NCBI GenBank assembly: GCA_030532245.1
Contig: JAUNLN010000004.1
Location: 44,566-108,565, forward strand
Direction of reading: 5' to 3'
Source: Actinomycetaceae bacterium
Lineage (GTDB): Bacteria; Actinomycetota; Actinomycetes; Actinomycetales; Actinomycetaceae
DNA: 64,000 nt
This document shows positions 7,087 to 15,842 of this stretch, in pieces (the first letter of the stretch is position 1; each line of letters starts with the position of its first letter). The notes under the pieces were generated by a model. It did no database searches. It was not told the origin of the DNA and saw only the letters and a program-made list of their open reading frames with translations. Both the position numbers and the translations under genes were made by a program.

Positions 7087-8209
7087 TTTTTCGTCGCCAA
7101 TGGAGGTGGCGTGCGCGTGGAGCGCAATCGTGGAGCCTGGCGATACTGCGGCCGCGGTTCTTCGCCAGCACATGGGGAGCGCGGCAGCGCTCGAGTGGCT
7201 ACTGTCTCAAGCGGACCTTACGAAATTGTCCGACAAGCTTGTTCTTGATGATGAGGGCCGGGTGCGACCGTGGACTAAGGTGCTGAAGAGGTGGCTTCCG
7301 CGCGTAGCGGATTTAGACGTGCAGGCGGATTTGGAGGACTTGGCCCGGGTTGGTGGCCACGTGATTTGGCCGGAGCATGAGAGTTGGCCACACTCCCTAA
7401 ACGACTTGGGGTTGGAGGCTCCGGTCGCTCTTTGGATTCGCGGTGATTTGAAGGATTTGCCGCGCGTGGCACTCGTTGGGGCGAGGGCGTCGACAACTAT
7501 GGGTAACACGCTTGCGAGGGACACCGCGTTTGAGCTTGCCCGAAAGGGCGTGTCGGTGGTGTCTGGAGGTGCGTTCGGAATCGATGCGGCCTCGCACATG
7601 GGTGCGCTTCGCGGTGGCCACACTGTTGCCGTGATGGCTGGCGGTGTTGCGAACCTCTATCCCATGTCTCACCTCGAGTTGTTTGCTGAGATTGAAGAAA
7701 CTGGGGCGATTATTGCGGAGTGTCCGCCTAGCTGGCGCCCCGCTAGGTGGAGGTTCCTTAGTCGTAACCGCCTAATCGCTGCGCTTAGCGAGGCGAGCGT
7801 CGTCGTTGAGGCGTCGATGCGTTCGGGCGCGCTCGTTACGATTCGTCACGCGCGCGAGCTGGGGCGGCCAGTCGGTGCTTTCCCCGGTTCTGTGATGTCG
7901 CAAATGTCGAAGGGCTGTAACAATGCGATCCGCGAGGGCGTAACACTCGTTACGGGAACCGAAGACATTTTGGAGTTGATTTCAAGTATTGGTGACGGCC
8001 TTTTCGACATGCCGGTGAAGTCTGGGCCTGCTCTTCCCCGCCAGGTGAGGAGAATCTACGATGCTATGCCGGCCTATGGTAGCGCGAAAATCGTGGAGAT
8101 TGCGAAGGCTGCGGGCCTTGGCGAGAGTGAAGTTGAAGAGGGGCTTACAACCCTTTTGCTTAAGGGATTTGTTGGCGTCGATGGCACGGCGTTTAAGCGC
8201 ATTCGCTAA
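7073..8209 (+). CDS. dprA: DNA processing protein DprA
   Basis: DprA loads RecA onto single-stranded DNA entering by transformation. The Rossmann-like core is clear: LVGARASTTMGNTLARD, SGGAFGIDAASHMGAL, SRNRLIAALSEASVVVEA and SGALVTIRHARELGRP. A C-terminal winged-helix-like domain follows (AKIVEIAKAAGLGESEVEEGL). ATG codons at 7061, 7073 and 7079 are all in frame; GGAG at 7063-7066 best serves 7073. It overlaps comM by 14 bases. No comEA/comEC is in this window, so natural competence cannot be claimed. Confidence 0.92.
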   Translation: MRMPDFSSPMEVACAWSAIVEPGDTAAAVLRQHMGSAAALEWLLSQADLTKLSDKLVLDDEGRVRPWTKVLKRWLPRVADLDVQADLEDLARVGGHVIWPEHESWPHSLNDLGLEAPVALWIRGDLKDLPRVALVGARASTTMGNTLARDTAFELARKGVSVVSGGAFGIDAASHMGALRGGHTVAVMAGGVANLYPMSHLELFAEIEETGAIIAECPPSWRPARWRFLSRNRLIAALSEASVVVEASMRSGALVTIRHARELGRPVGAFPGSVMSQMSKGCNNAIREGVTLVTGTEDILELISSIGDGLFDMPVKSGPALPRQVRRIYDAMPAYGSAKIVEIAKAAGLGESEVEEGLTTLLLKGFVGVDGTAFKRIR

Positions 8210-8275
8210 CCTTGAGCTAGATTTCTAACCTCGAGCTAACCGGGGCTAGTTATGATCCGGTAGGGAAGAGGGCCC

Positions 8276-9190
8276 ATGGAGCTTCACTCGTCGGCGCGGG
8301 AGGTCGTGCAGCGGTTTGAACGCTACTTGGTGCATGGTCGCGCCATGTCTGCGCACTCGGTGCGAGCCTACATTTCCGATGTGGAGTCTGCACTGCAGTT
8401 TTGCCTGGGGGAGGAGCCTTTTGACCCCTCCGCGCTAGGCGCACGTGCCCTGCGTGCTTGGATTGCCGGGAAAGTGCGTGACGGAGGGGCGCGCTCTTCG
8501 GTAGCAAGGTACGTGGCGAGCGCTCGGCTTTTTGGTAAGTGGATGAAGCGCGAGGGAATAGTAGAAGTTGATCCCACGCTGAAGCTAAAGGCGGCTTCCG
8601 TTGATCAGGTGCTACCCGAAACTTTAGGGACCGACCAGATTGGAGTGCTCTTCGACTTCCTGAAGATGCAGGCGGGAGCGGGAGATCCGGCGGATATCCG
8701 TGATCTGGCAACCACGGAACTCATGTATTCGTGCGGTATCCGCGTTGGTGAACTTGTAGGCCTAAACCTGTCTCACCTAAACGCGGCTGACCGAACTATC
8801 CGAGTGCTCGGCAAGGGGTCGAAGGAGCGTGTGGTTCCCTACGGTGTGCCCGCCCATGAGGCCTTGCGCGCGTGGATTGAGCGAGGCCGGCCCGATCTTG
8901 TCAACGAAAGGTCGGGGCAGGCACTCTTCCTCGGGGTTCGCGGCGGGCGAGTGGATCAGCGAACGGTTCGCGAGCGTCTTGAGCGCGCGTGTTCGCTCGC
9001 GGGAGTTCCGATAATCTCACCGCACGGGCTACGCCATTCGGCTGCCACGCACATGCTTGAGGGTGGGGCTGATCTGCGTTCAGTGCAGGATTTGCTCGGC
9101 CACTCCTCGCTACAGACCACGCAGCGTTACACGCACGTTGATGCAAAGCGTTTGACGCACATTATGCGCCAGGCGCACCCAAGGGCTTAA
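8276..9190 (+). CDS. xerC: Tyrosine recombinase XerC
   Basis: 304 residues: an N-terminal SAM-like core-binding domain (FERYLVHGRAMSAHSVRAYISD) and a C-terminal catalytic domain with the tyrosine-recombinase residues in order: Arg in CGIRVGEL, Lys in GKGSKERVV, His-x-x-Arg in HGLRHSAATH, His in LLGHSSLQTTQ and the nucleophile Tyr in RYTHVD. XerC with XerD resolves chromosome dimers at dif. The position between dprA and rpsB is the conserved chromosomal one, which argues against a mobile-element integrase. ATG at 8276; GGGAAGAGGG lies upstream. The 3' end overlaps the convergent M23-family gene by 29 bases. Confidence 0.93.
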   Translation: MELHSSAREVVQRFERYLVHGRAMSAHSVRAYISDVESALQFCLGEEPFDPSALGARALRAWIAGKVRDGGARSSVARYVASARLFGKWMKREGIVEVDPTLKLKAASVDQVLPETLGTDQIGVLFDFLKMQAGAGDPADIRDLATTELMYSCGIRVGELVGLNLSHLNAADRTIRVLGKGSKERVVPYGVPAHEALRAWIERGRPDLVNERSGQALFLGVRGGRVDQRTVRERLERACSLAGVPIISPHGLRHSAATHMLEGGADLRSVQDLLGHSSLQTTQRYTHVDAKRLTHIMRQAHPRA

Positions 9191-9671
9191 GCACGGGGGT
9201 GCCTACCAGTAGGCCGAGGGGATTGAGGTAGAGGTCTCGGTTTACTTTGATACCCCAGTGCAGGCAGTTTCCGTCGTGACCTTCTTCGAGTACTCCGACG
9301 ATCGTGCCCGCGGAAACCGAGGCCCCCTTACTTACTGCGGGGATCACGGGCTCGAACGTTGAGCTCGTGCCGTCGCTGTGCCGGATGGAGACGACGTTTC
9401 GGTCTGCGAGTTTCCCCGCGTAGATGATGTTGCCGGCTCTGGGTGCTCGAACTGTCGCTCCAACGCCGGGGCAGAGGTCGACTCCGCGGTGTCCGCTAAG
9501 CCAGCGGATCTCAGGTGGTTCAAACTCTTTGCCAACTGCCACGGGGAACGCCACGGGAGCTTGCCACGTGTCTTTGGTATCGGTTGCGGTGGCGGGGCTT
9601 GGAAGCAGTAGTGGCGCAAGGAGGAGCGCTGCAATGATTGGACAGATCGCGCGTAGTTTTCGTGTGCTCAT
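9162..9671 (-). CDS. Secreted LytM/M23-family protein, probably catalytically degenerate
   Basis: A 169-residue exported protein. The basic start STRKLRAICPIIAALLLAPLL is a signal peptide or anchor, and the M23 fold follows: HRGVDL supplies His and Asp zinc ligands, and CLHWGI near the C-terminus supplies the last His. Active M23 enzymes have H-x-H there; the first His is Cys here, so endopeptidase activity may be lost and the protein may act as an activator like other LytM factors. ATG at 9671 is preferred because it gives a compact signal peptide; ATG at 9692 is possible. The position between xerC and rpsB is common in actinobacteria. Confidence 0.85.
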   Translation of the reverse strand: MSTRKLRAICPIIAALLLAPLLLPSPATATDTKDTWQAPVAFPVAVGKEFEPPEIRWLSGHRGVDLCPGVGATVRAPRAGNIIYAGKLADRNVVSIRHSDGTSSTFEPVIPAVSKGASVSAGTIVGVLEEGHDGNCLHWGIKVNRDLYLNPLGLLVGTPVLKPLGAPGA

Positions 9672-10053
9672 GGCGTCACAGTAACGACGCATCGAAAATA
9701 CGATGCTCGACAAAAGTAAGGCTGTGGATGGTGAGGGCGGGTGTCTCTCCTGTGAATGCCGCGATAGCGCGACATTGCCCACAGGCGGGGTCGATCGCCT
9801 CTGCGACTGCTAAACAGAGTTTGAACTATACACGTGTTTGTTATCTGCGTTACACTAAAAGTGGTTGATGGTTGACCATATGCGTAGGCCAGTGGCTAGA
9901 AGTCATTGCTCGACGAATGAATGAGCGTCATTTGTTTGGAGCCAGCCTTAAACCGGTTGGGCGTATCTGCCCCCAGATCATCAAAGGCCATAAAGCATTG
10001 CTTGATTTCGATCAGCAATCAGTAGCGCAGGTTAGACACATGGAAGGAGAGAC
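9672..10053. other. 382-base gap; UUCG-loop hairpin before the small membrane gene
   Basis: I see no credible gene here; short frames lack ribosome binding sites. The only strong structure is at 9997-10019: ATTGCTTGAT pairs with ATCAGCAAT (nine pairs, one bulged T) around a TTCG tetraloop, inside the likely 5' leader of the gene at 10054. A TACACT at 9851-9856 could be a -10 box, but no -35 partner is convincing. Confidence 0.5.
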
Positions 10054-10233
10054 ATGCAGGCAGGTGCTGCAGTAGGAGCTATTACTATCGTGCTCTACAT
10101 CTTGTTTGTCTTGCTAGCCGTGGGCGTTGTTGCCCTTGGGGTCAGAATGTGGAAGTACATGGATCCCAACAAGCGAGGCCATGATCGAGTCGTATACATC
10201 GAGCGAGAGCCGGTATCCTCACCTAACGAGTGA
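10054..10233 (+). CDS. Small single-pass membrane protein, 59 residues
   Basis: This small gene is supported by an excellent ribosome binding site (AAGGAGA, 10044-10050) three bases before ATG at 10054. The product begins MQAGAAVGAI, runs through about 22 hydrophobic residues (TIVLYILFVLLAVGVVALGV, roughly 11-30), then has the basic turn RMWKYMDPNKRGHDR and a polar tail VVYIEREPVSSPNE. It therefore has a short outside N-terminus and a cytoplasmic C-terminus if the positive-inside rule holds. A good terminator follows at 10278. I do not recognise the family. It could be a regulator or a subunit-like microprotein; no function is claimed. Confidence 0.75.
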   Translation: MQAGAAVGAITIVLYILFVLLAVGVVALGVRMWKYMDPNKRGHDRVVYIEREPVSSPNE

Positions 10234-10277
10234 ACTGGATTCGTAGCTTTACTTAAATCTGACGTCTAGAATGAGGG

Positions 10278-10324
10278 CGCTCCCTGTAAGAAGCATGTTG
10301 CTTCGGCCGGGAGCGTCTCTTTTT
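10278..10324 (+). terminator. Two-tier terminator after the small membrane gene
   Basis: Outer stem CGCTCCC (10278-10284) with GGGAGCG (10309-10315); inner stem GAAGCA with TGCTTC around a 3-base loop; followed by TCTCTTTTT. The branched shape is unusually large for a simple terminator, so a stable short RNA end is possible. Confidence 0.8.
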
Positions 10325-10399
10325 GAAAGTGGAATGTGAAGCGAGAAACACGAGGCGTAAAAGGGGCCCATCTAAGTACCCAAACGCCGGCTTTTTCGC

Positions 10400-10627
10400 T
10401 AGAATCGACGCGGCACCTGTCTCGCAGGTGACTATCGCGCGCCCAATACCGCGAAAGTGGTGTTACCGGCAGCAGTCTCCAAGGGATTACCTAAGGAGTG
10501 TTGGAACATGGGCGCTAGGGCCGTAAGGCAAGAAAACTGAAACCTGAGTAGTTAGCGGCTAGCGCCTGGATGGGCGAAGCAGGTAGCTACTCCTTATTTT
10601 GGTGCGTTGCACCGAAAGGAAGAAAAC
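10400..10627 (+). promoter_or_regulatory. Promoter -10 and long structured leader of rpsB-tsf
   Basis: TAGAAT at 10400-10405 is a likely -10 box, giving a leader of about 215 bases. Three hairpins are visible: CACCTG/CAGGTG at 10414-10430, a long-range pair GGCGCTAG (10511-10518) with CTAGCGCC (10559-10566), and GGTGC/GCACC at 10601-10613 just before the ribosome binding site AAAGGAAG. This is the layout expected if S2 represses its own messenger, but no S2-binding motif was verified. Confidence 0.55.
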
Positions 10628-11473
10628 ATGGCAGTCGTTACCATGCGTCAGCTTCTGGAAAGTGGTGTTCACTTCGGACACCAGACCCGTCGTTGGAACC
10701 CGAAGATGAAGCGCTTCATTTTGACCGAGCGCAACGGCATTTACATCATTGACCTTCAGAAGACTGTCGAGCACATCGACACCGCTTACGATTTCGTTAA
10801 GGAAATGGTTGCTCACGGTGGCAACATCCTGTTCGTGGGCACGAAGAAGCAGGCTCAGGAGGCTATCCAGGAGCAGGCTGAGCGCGTTGGTATGCCGTAC
10901 GTTAACCACCGTTGGCTCGGTGGTATGCTCACCAACTTCTCGACCGTTTCGAAGCGTCTTCAGCGCATGAAGGAGCTCGAGGAGATCGATTTCGAGGACG
11001 TCGCAGGTTCGGGCCACACCAAGAAGGAACTCCTCATCATGGAGCGCGAGAAGAACAAGCTTCAGCGTTCTCTTGGTGGTATCCGCGACATGGTTAAGCT
11101 TCCTTCCGCAATCTGGGTTGTTGACACGAAGAAGGAGCACCTCGCGATTGCTGAGGCTCGTAAGCTGAACATCCCCGTTGTTGCGGTACTTGATACGAAC
11201 TGTGACCCGGATGAGGTTGATTACGGTATTCCGGGTAACGACGACGCGATCCGCGCTGTTGCACTACTAACTCGCGTTGTTGCTGATGCTTGCGCAGCTG
11301 GTCTGATGGCTCGTTCTGAGCGTCGCCAGAAGTCGGGCGCTGAGGATGCAACCGCTGAGCCGATGGCTGAGTGGGAGCGCGAGCTTCTTGAAAGCTCTGA
11401 GGGCGAGGCAACTGAGGCCGAGCAAGAGGCTCCCGAGGCAGCTGAAGAGGCTGCTGAGACCAAGTCTGAGTAA
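10628..11473 (+). CDS. rpsB: 30S ribosomal protein S2
   Basis: 281 residues. The S2 core is plain: [52 protein letters not shown] and [21 protein letters not shown]2 binds late to the 30S subunit and recruits S1 where present. The last 35-40 residues are a Glu/Ala-rich acidic tail, like the one on S16 in this genome. ATG at 10628 follows AAAGGAAGAAAAC; an in-frame upstream ATG at 10607 is ignored because it overlaps the leader hairpin. It heads the rpsB-tsf unit. Confidence 0.97.
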   Translation: MAVVTMRQLLESGVHFGHQTRRWNPKMKRFILTERNGIYIIDLQKTVEHIDTAYDFVKEMVAHGGNILFVGTKKQAQEAIQEQAERVGMPYVNHRWLGGMLTNFSTVSKRLQRMKELEEIDFEDVAGSGHTKKELLIMEREKNKLQRSLGGIRDMVKLPSAIWVVDTKKEHLAIAEARKLNIPVVAVLDTNCDPDEVDYGIPGNDDAIRAVALLTRVVADACAAGLMARSERRQKSGAEDATAEPMAEWERELLESSEGEATEAEQEAPEAAEEAAETKSE

Positions 11474-11509
11474 TCCAGTCACTTTTACTACTGAAAGTAG
11501 GAAGATTTC

Positions 11510-12340
11510 ATGGCGAACTACACTGCTGCTGACGTGAAGGCTCTGCGCGAGCAGACCGGCGCGGGCATGATGGATGTTAAGAAGGCTCTCGACGAGGCTA
11601 ACGGCGACAAGGACAAGGCAATCGAAATCATTCGCCTGTCCGGCCTGAAGTCCCTCTCGAAGCGTGAAGACCGCACGGCTTCCGCTGGCCTCGTTGCTGG
11701 CACGGTTGTTGACGGCAAGGTTGGCGTAATGGTTGAGGCCAACGCTGAGACTGACTTCGTTGCAAAGAACGACAAGTTCATTGCTTTTGCCGATAAGGTT
11801 CTCGCGGTTGCCGCAGAGTCCGGTGCTACCACTGTTGAGGCTCTGCTCGAGCAGGCTTCTGAGGAAGGCACTGTTAAGGATCTCGTTGACAACATGGGCG
11901 CCGTCATTGGCGAGAAGATTGAGATCGGCAAGGTTGCTCACCTTGAGGGCGAGCACGTTGAGCTGTACCTCCACCAGACCTCCGCGGATCTTCCCGCACA
12001 GGTTGGCGTTCTTGTAGCTACCGACGCTGCTGGTGCTGAGGTTGCACGCGATGTGGCAATGCACATTGCTGCTTTCTCGCCGCTCTACCTGGATCGCGAC
12101 TCGATCCCGGCTGAGGATCTCGAGAAGGAGAAGTCGACGCTCACGAAGCTTACCCTCCAGGAGGGCAAGCCGGAGCACATTGTTCCGAAGATCGTTGAGG
12201 GTCGTCTGAACGCGTTCTACGCGGACAACTGCCTCGTAGACCAGGATTTCGCTCGCGACCCGTCCAAGACGGTCGGTGAGGTTCTGAAGGAGCACGGCGC
12301 AAAGGTTACGGCTTTCGTCCGTTTCCACGTTGGTGCCTAA
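11510..12340 (+). CDS. tsf: Elongation factor Ts
   Basis: EF-Ts exchanges GDP for GTP on EF-Tu. The 276-residue protein starts with the UBA-like domain (YTAADVKALREQTGAGMMDVKKAL) and continues with the dimerisation core containing the signature VEANAETDFVAKNDKF and a later LYLHQTSADLPAQVGVLV segment. The start ATG 11510 is preceded by GGAAGA. It lies 36 bases after rpsB and is closed by a hairpin at 12353, so rpsB-tsf form one short operon. Confidence 0.97.
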   Translation: MANYTAADVKALREQTGAGMMDVKKALDEANGDKDKAIEIIRLSGLKSLSKREDRTASAGLVAGTVVDGKVGVMVEANAETDFVAKNDKFIAFADKVLAVAAESGATTVEALLEQASEEGTVKDLVDNMGAVIGEKIEIGKVAHLEGEHVELYLHQTSADLPAQVGVLVATDAAGAEVARDVAMHIAAFSPLYLDRDSIPAEDLEKEKSTLTKLTLQEGKPEHIVPKIVEGRLNAFYADNCLVDQDFARDPSKTVGEVLKEHGAKVTAFVRFHVGA

Positions 12341-12352
12341 CCTAGTCTGATG

Positions 12353-12384
12353 TTGTAGCCCTGCCTATTTTGGCGGGGCTACAA
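12353..12384 (+). terminator. Hairpin terminator after tsf
   Basis: TTGTAGCCCTGCC (12353-12365) pairs with GGCGGGGCTACAA (12372-12384): 13 pairs including one G-U, 6-base loop. The following TTGCATTC is a poor U-tract, so read-through into pyrH is possible. Confidence 0.7.
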
Positions 12385-12449
12385 TTGCATTCGGCTAAAC
12401 TAGTGATCGAGCTGTTTGGCTCGTGGTCTATTTATGGAGGTTCCGTCTA

Positions 12450-13193
12450 ATGGCTGAGCAATCTGACGCTACGCGGCGCGTGCTTTTGAAGCTGTCTGGC
12501 GAAGTTTTTGGTGGCGGTTCGATTGGGCTTGATGCGTCTGTCGTGAGGCAGATTGCGGCGCAAATCGCGGCTGCGGTTCGTGAGGGCGTGCAGGTTGCAG
12601 TAGTCGTGGGTGGCGGTAATTTCTTCCGGGGTGCGCAGTTGTCGCAGCACGGTTTGGATAGGGCGCGTGCGGATTACATGGGCATGCTCGGCACGGTGAT
12701 GAATGCTCTTGCGCTCCAGGATTTTTTGGAGCAGGAGGGTGTTACTACCCGCGTCCAGTCGGCCATTTCGATGAGGCAGGTGGCTGAACCTTACATTCCG
12801 CTCCGTGCGATCCGTCACTTGGAGAAGGGTCGAGTGGTCGTGTTTGGTGCGGGTGCGGGTCTACCGTATTTTTCGACCGACACGGTTTCGGCTCAGCGCG
12901 CACTCGAGACCCGCTGTTCTGAGCTACTTGTGGCGAAGAATGGTGTGGATGGTATTTACACGGCTGATCCGCGCGTGTCGAAGGATGCGAAGCGTCTTGA
13001 TTTCCTCACTTACGGTGAGGCGCTGTCACGCGGTTTGAAGGTAGTGGATGCTGCGGCGTTCTCGCTGTGCCAGGAAAATAATCTAAATATGCGCGTGTTC
13101 GGAATGAACGAGCCGGGCAATGTCACCGCCGCGCTACTTGGTGAGAAGATCGGTACGTTGGTGACTAATGACAATTCCGAGAAGGAGAATTAA
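12450..13193 (+). CDS. pyrH: UMP kinase
   Basis: PyrH phosphorylates UMP to UDP, the committed step towards UTP and CTP. The 247-residue amino-acid-kinase fold shows [15 protein letters not shown] at the phosphate-binding N-terminus, [33 protein letters not shown], and the uridine-site region [22 protein letters not shown] at 12450 with ATGGAGG (12434-12440) upstream; the longer GTG-start frame at 12423 is not used. Followed at three bases by frr, as in nearly all bacteria. Confidence 0.96.
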   Translation: MAEQSDATRRVLLKLSGEVFGGGSIGLDASVVRQIAAQIAAAVREGVQVAVVVGGGNFFRGAQLSQHGLDRARADYMGMLGTVMNALALQDFLEQEGVTTRVQSAISMRQVAEPYIPLRAIRHLEKGRVVVFGAGAGLPYFSTDTVSAQRALETRCSELLVAKNGVDGIYTADPRVSKDAKRLDFLTYGEALSRGLKVVDAAAFSLCQENNLNMRVFGMNEPGNVTAALLGEKIGTLVTNDNSEKEN

Positions 13194-13196
13194 GAG

Positions 13197-13754
13197 ATGA
13201 TCGAGGATGCTCTACTAGAGGCTGAAGATGGCATGGAGCGTGCTATCGCGGCTGTGAAGAAGGATTTTGGAAACATTCGCACGGGCCGCGCGAATCCTGA
13301 GATGTTTAACTCCGTTCTCGTGGACTACTACGGTGCGATGACTCCGCTACAGCAGCTGGCGTCTGTTCAGATTCCTGAGGCTCGCATGGTTCTGATTAGC
13401 CCGTACGATCGCGGTTCGGTGCAGGGCATTATTACAGCGATTCGTGACGCTGATTTGGGTGTGAACCCGACGGATGATGGCAACGTTATTCGCTGCACTC
13501 TTCCGGCGCTCACGGAGGAGCGTCGCCGCGACTACGTGAAGCAGGCTCGTAACCGCGCTGAGGAGGGTCGCATTTCGATCCGTAATGAGCGTCGCCGCGC
13601 GAAGGAGGAGCTGGAGCGCATTAAGAAGGACGGCGAGGCTGGCGAGGATGAGGTCGAGCGCGCTGAGAAGCAGTTGGAGGATTTGACGAAGAAGTTCGTG
13701 TCCAAGGTTGATTCTGAGCTTGAGGTCAAAGAAAAGGATCTCATGACTGTCTGA
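13197..13754 (+). CDS. frr: Ribosome recycling factor
   Basis: RRF splits post-termination ribosomes together with EF-G. At 185 residues it has the usual length. The three-helix bundle regions are visible (MERAIAAVKKDFGNIRTGRANPEMF, then VDYYGAMTPLQQLAS, then EERRRDYVKQARNRAEEGRI and a long charged C-terminal helix). ATG at 13197 has GAAGGAG upstream within the end of pyrH. The gene is co-transcribed with pyrH and probably with cdsA. Confidence 0.97.
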   Translation: MIEDALLEAEDGMERAIAAVKKDFGNIRTGRANPEMFNSVLVDYYGAMTPLQQLASVQIPEARMVLISPYDRGSVQGIITAIRDADLGVNPTDDGNVIRCTLPALTEERRRDYVKQARNRAEEGRISIRNERRRAKEELERIKKDGEAGEDEVERAEKQLEDLTKKFVSKVDSELEVKEKDLMTV

Positions 13755-13773
13755 GGACGGTGAGAGGCAGTTC

Positions 13774-14643
13774 GTGGATTTTAGACGTATTACCCATCCG
13801 GGTCCGACGCAAAATCATGTGCCTCTTCCATCATCGGGGCGGGCGGGTCGTAACCTTCCCGCCGCGATTGGTGTAGGGGTTGCTTTCGCGGCGATTGGGC
13901 TGGCGGCTATTCTTTTTTCGAAGACTAGTTTCCTGGTGCTCGTCTCCCTACTTGTGGTACTTGCACTGTGGGAGTTGGCGGGTGCGTTCGCGAGGCAGAA
14001 TCGTGAGATAGTGCTACCTCTTGCCTGGGTTGGCGGGGTTGGCATGGTGGTTAGCGCCCATTTTTTGGGGCTGGAGGCCGTGCTTGGCGCGCTTGCGTTG
14101 ACCGTGTTTGCTGTTGCCGTGTGGAAGCTGCTTGACGGCCCGACGGCTCAGACGACCCCGGATATTTTGGTCACCACGTTTGCGCTTATCTACGTGCCGT
14201 TCCTCGCATCGTTTGTTGTGCTTATTTCGAATTCGCCGCTTGGTAATAAGGGCGTTATTTCGTGGATTTTGCTAAGTGTTGCGAATGATCTGGGAGGCTG
14301 GGCGTTCGGTATTTTCCTGGGTAAGCATCCGATGGCTCCAAGGATTTCGCCGAAGAAGTCCTGGGAGGGTTTTGCCGGCTCTCTCGTGTTCTCAATGGCC
14401 GTGGGTGTTGGTGCGCTGATTTGGATGGGCGGCTCCTGGTGGTGGGGTTTCCCGCTGGCTGTGCTTACGACGGTTGCGGCTACCACCGGTGATTTGGTCG
14501 AGTCGCTGATTAAGCGTGATGTTGGGTTGAAGGATATGTCTAACCTGCTGCCCGGCCACGGTGGTTTGATGGATCGCCTGGATTCTTTGTTGATGGTGGC
14601 TCCGGTTGTTTATTTGGTTTTGAAGGTGGCGATCTGGTGGTAG
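13774..14643 (+). CDS. cdsA: Phosphatidate cytidylyltransferase
   Basis: CdsA makes CDP-diacylglycerol, the precursor of phosphatidylglycerol, cardiolipin and phosphatidylinositol. The 289-residue protein has about eight hydrophobic helices beginning near residue 30, and the family signature near the C-terminus: SPKKSWEGFAGS followed by LPGHGGLMDRLDS. Start is GTG 13774, with GGTGAGAGGC upstream. The first 30 residues are a polar extension seen in actinobacterial relatives. It overlaps rlmN by seven bases. Confidence 0.94.
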   Translation: MDFRRITHPGPTQNHVPLPSSGRAGRNLPAAIGVGVAFAAIGLAAILFSKTSFLVLVSLLVVLALWELAGAFARQNREIVLPLAWVGGVGMVVSAHFLGLEAVLGALALTVFAVAVWKLLDGPTAQTTPDILVTTFALIYVPFLASFVVLISNSPLGNKGVISWILLSVANDLGGWAFGIFLGKHPMAPRISPKKSWEGFAGSLVFSMAVGVGALIWMGGSWWWGFPLAVLTTVAATTGDLVESLIKRDVGLKDMSNLLPGHGGLMDRLDSLLMVAPVVYLVLKVAIWW

Positions 14644-15842
14644 ATAAGAGGAAGAGTGGCGCCCGTCAGGTTATGCCTTCCGATCAGGCTCCAGAGGGTG
14701 CGCTAACGCCGGATGCGAAGCCGGTTTTGTCGTTTGCCCCAAAGAGGAGGGGTAAGCCGCCGGCACACTTGGCGGATTTGGGTTTTGAGGAGCGCCAGAA
14801 GGTTCTGGTCGACCAGGGTTTGCCGAAGTTCCGTGCAGACCAGTTGTCGAGGCACTACTTCCAGCGCCATATTTCGGATCCGGAGTTCATGCCGGATTTG
14901 CCGAAGAACATGGTGGAACAGGTGCGCGGCTCGCTCATGCCGAACCTGATTAAGAAGGTGCATACGCTCGCTACTGATGATGGGGAGACTCTAAAGCACC
15001 TGTGGGAGCTTTACGATGGGGCCCGCGTTGAGTCGGTGCTCATGCGCTACCCGAATCGAACGACGCTTTGTATTTCCAGCCAGGCGGGCTGCGGTATGGC
15101 ATGTCCGTTCTGTGCGACGGGCCAGATGGGCCTTACTCGAAATCTTTCGACCGCGGAGATTATTGAGCAGGTTCGCGAGGCGCATTTGGCGTCTGAAAAT
15201 GGGGAGCTTGGTGGCGATCCTACGCATCTTTCGAACATTGTGTTCATGGGTATGGGGGAGCCGCTTGCGAACTATCGTGCGATTGTGGAGGCGCTTCGCC
15301 GTCTAACGGATGAGCCTCCGCACGGTTTTGGCATGTCCGCGCGCGGTATCACCGTGTCGACGGTTGGCCTCGTGCCCGGTATCGATAAGCTTGCCGACCT
15401 TGGGCTGCCGGTGACGCTCGCTGTTTCGCTACACGCTCCTGACGATGAGCTTCGCGACGAGATGATTCCGATTAACTCGCGTTGGAAGGTGGGGGAGCTA
15501 CTTGATGCTGCTCGCCGCTACTTTGTGAAGACGGGTAGGCGCGTGTCGATCGAGTACGCCTTGATTAAAGACATGAACGACCACGTGTGGCGCGCACAGC
15601 TCTTGGCGGATGAGTTGAATAAGCGCGGCCACGGGTGGGCGCACGTGAACCCGATTCCGCTGAATCCAACTCCGGGGTCGATTTGGACTGCGTCGACACC
15701 GAAGGCGCAGCGCGATTTCGTTGAAACACTGCGCAAAGCAGGTATTACTACGACGATCCGTGATACACGTGGATCAGATATTGATGGGGCTTGTGGCCAG
15801 TTGGCAACCGCTGTTGCGAAGAAGGAGGGGTCGGGTAAGTGA
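14637..15842 (+). CDS. rlmN: Dual-specificity 23S rRNA/tRNA adenine-C2 methyltransferase RlmN
   Basis: A radical-SAM enzyme that methylates C2 of A2503 in 23S rRNA and A37 in some tRNAs. The CxxxCxxC cluster motif is CGMACPFC, within SSQAGCGMACPFCATGQMG. The GMGEPLANY motif and the late-acting catalytic Cys region (RDTRGSDIDGACGQLA) are present. It has 401 residues with a polar N-terminal extension. Start GTG 14637 overlaps cdsA; ATG 14673 is an alternative. Its stop overlaps the next GTG (GTGA), so translation is coupled. Confidence 0.95.
   Translation: MVDKRKSGARQVMPSDQAPEGALTPDAKPVLSFAPKRRGKPPAHLADLGFEERQKVLVDQGLPKFRADQLSRHYFQRHISDPEFMPDLPKNMVEQVRGSLMPNLIKKVHTLATDDGETLKHLWELYDGARVESVLMRYPNRTTLCISSQAGCGMACPFCATGQMGLTRNLSTAEIIEQVREAHLASENGELGGDPTHLSNIVFMGMGEPLANYRAIVEALRRLTDEPPHGFGMSARGITVSTVGLVPGIDKLADLGLPVTLAVSLHAPDDELRDEMIPINSRWKVGELLDAARRYFVKTGRRVSIEYALIKDMNDHVWRAQLLADELNKRGHGWAHVNPIPLNPTPGSIWTASTPKAQRDFVETLRKAGITTTIRDTRGSDIDGACGQLATAVAKKEGSGK

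Noticed and set aside
9872-10075. 67-codon frame before the small membrane gene
   Set aside because: No Shine-Dalgarno, overlaps the ribosome site and start of the better-supported gene, and has no motif.
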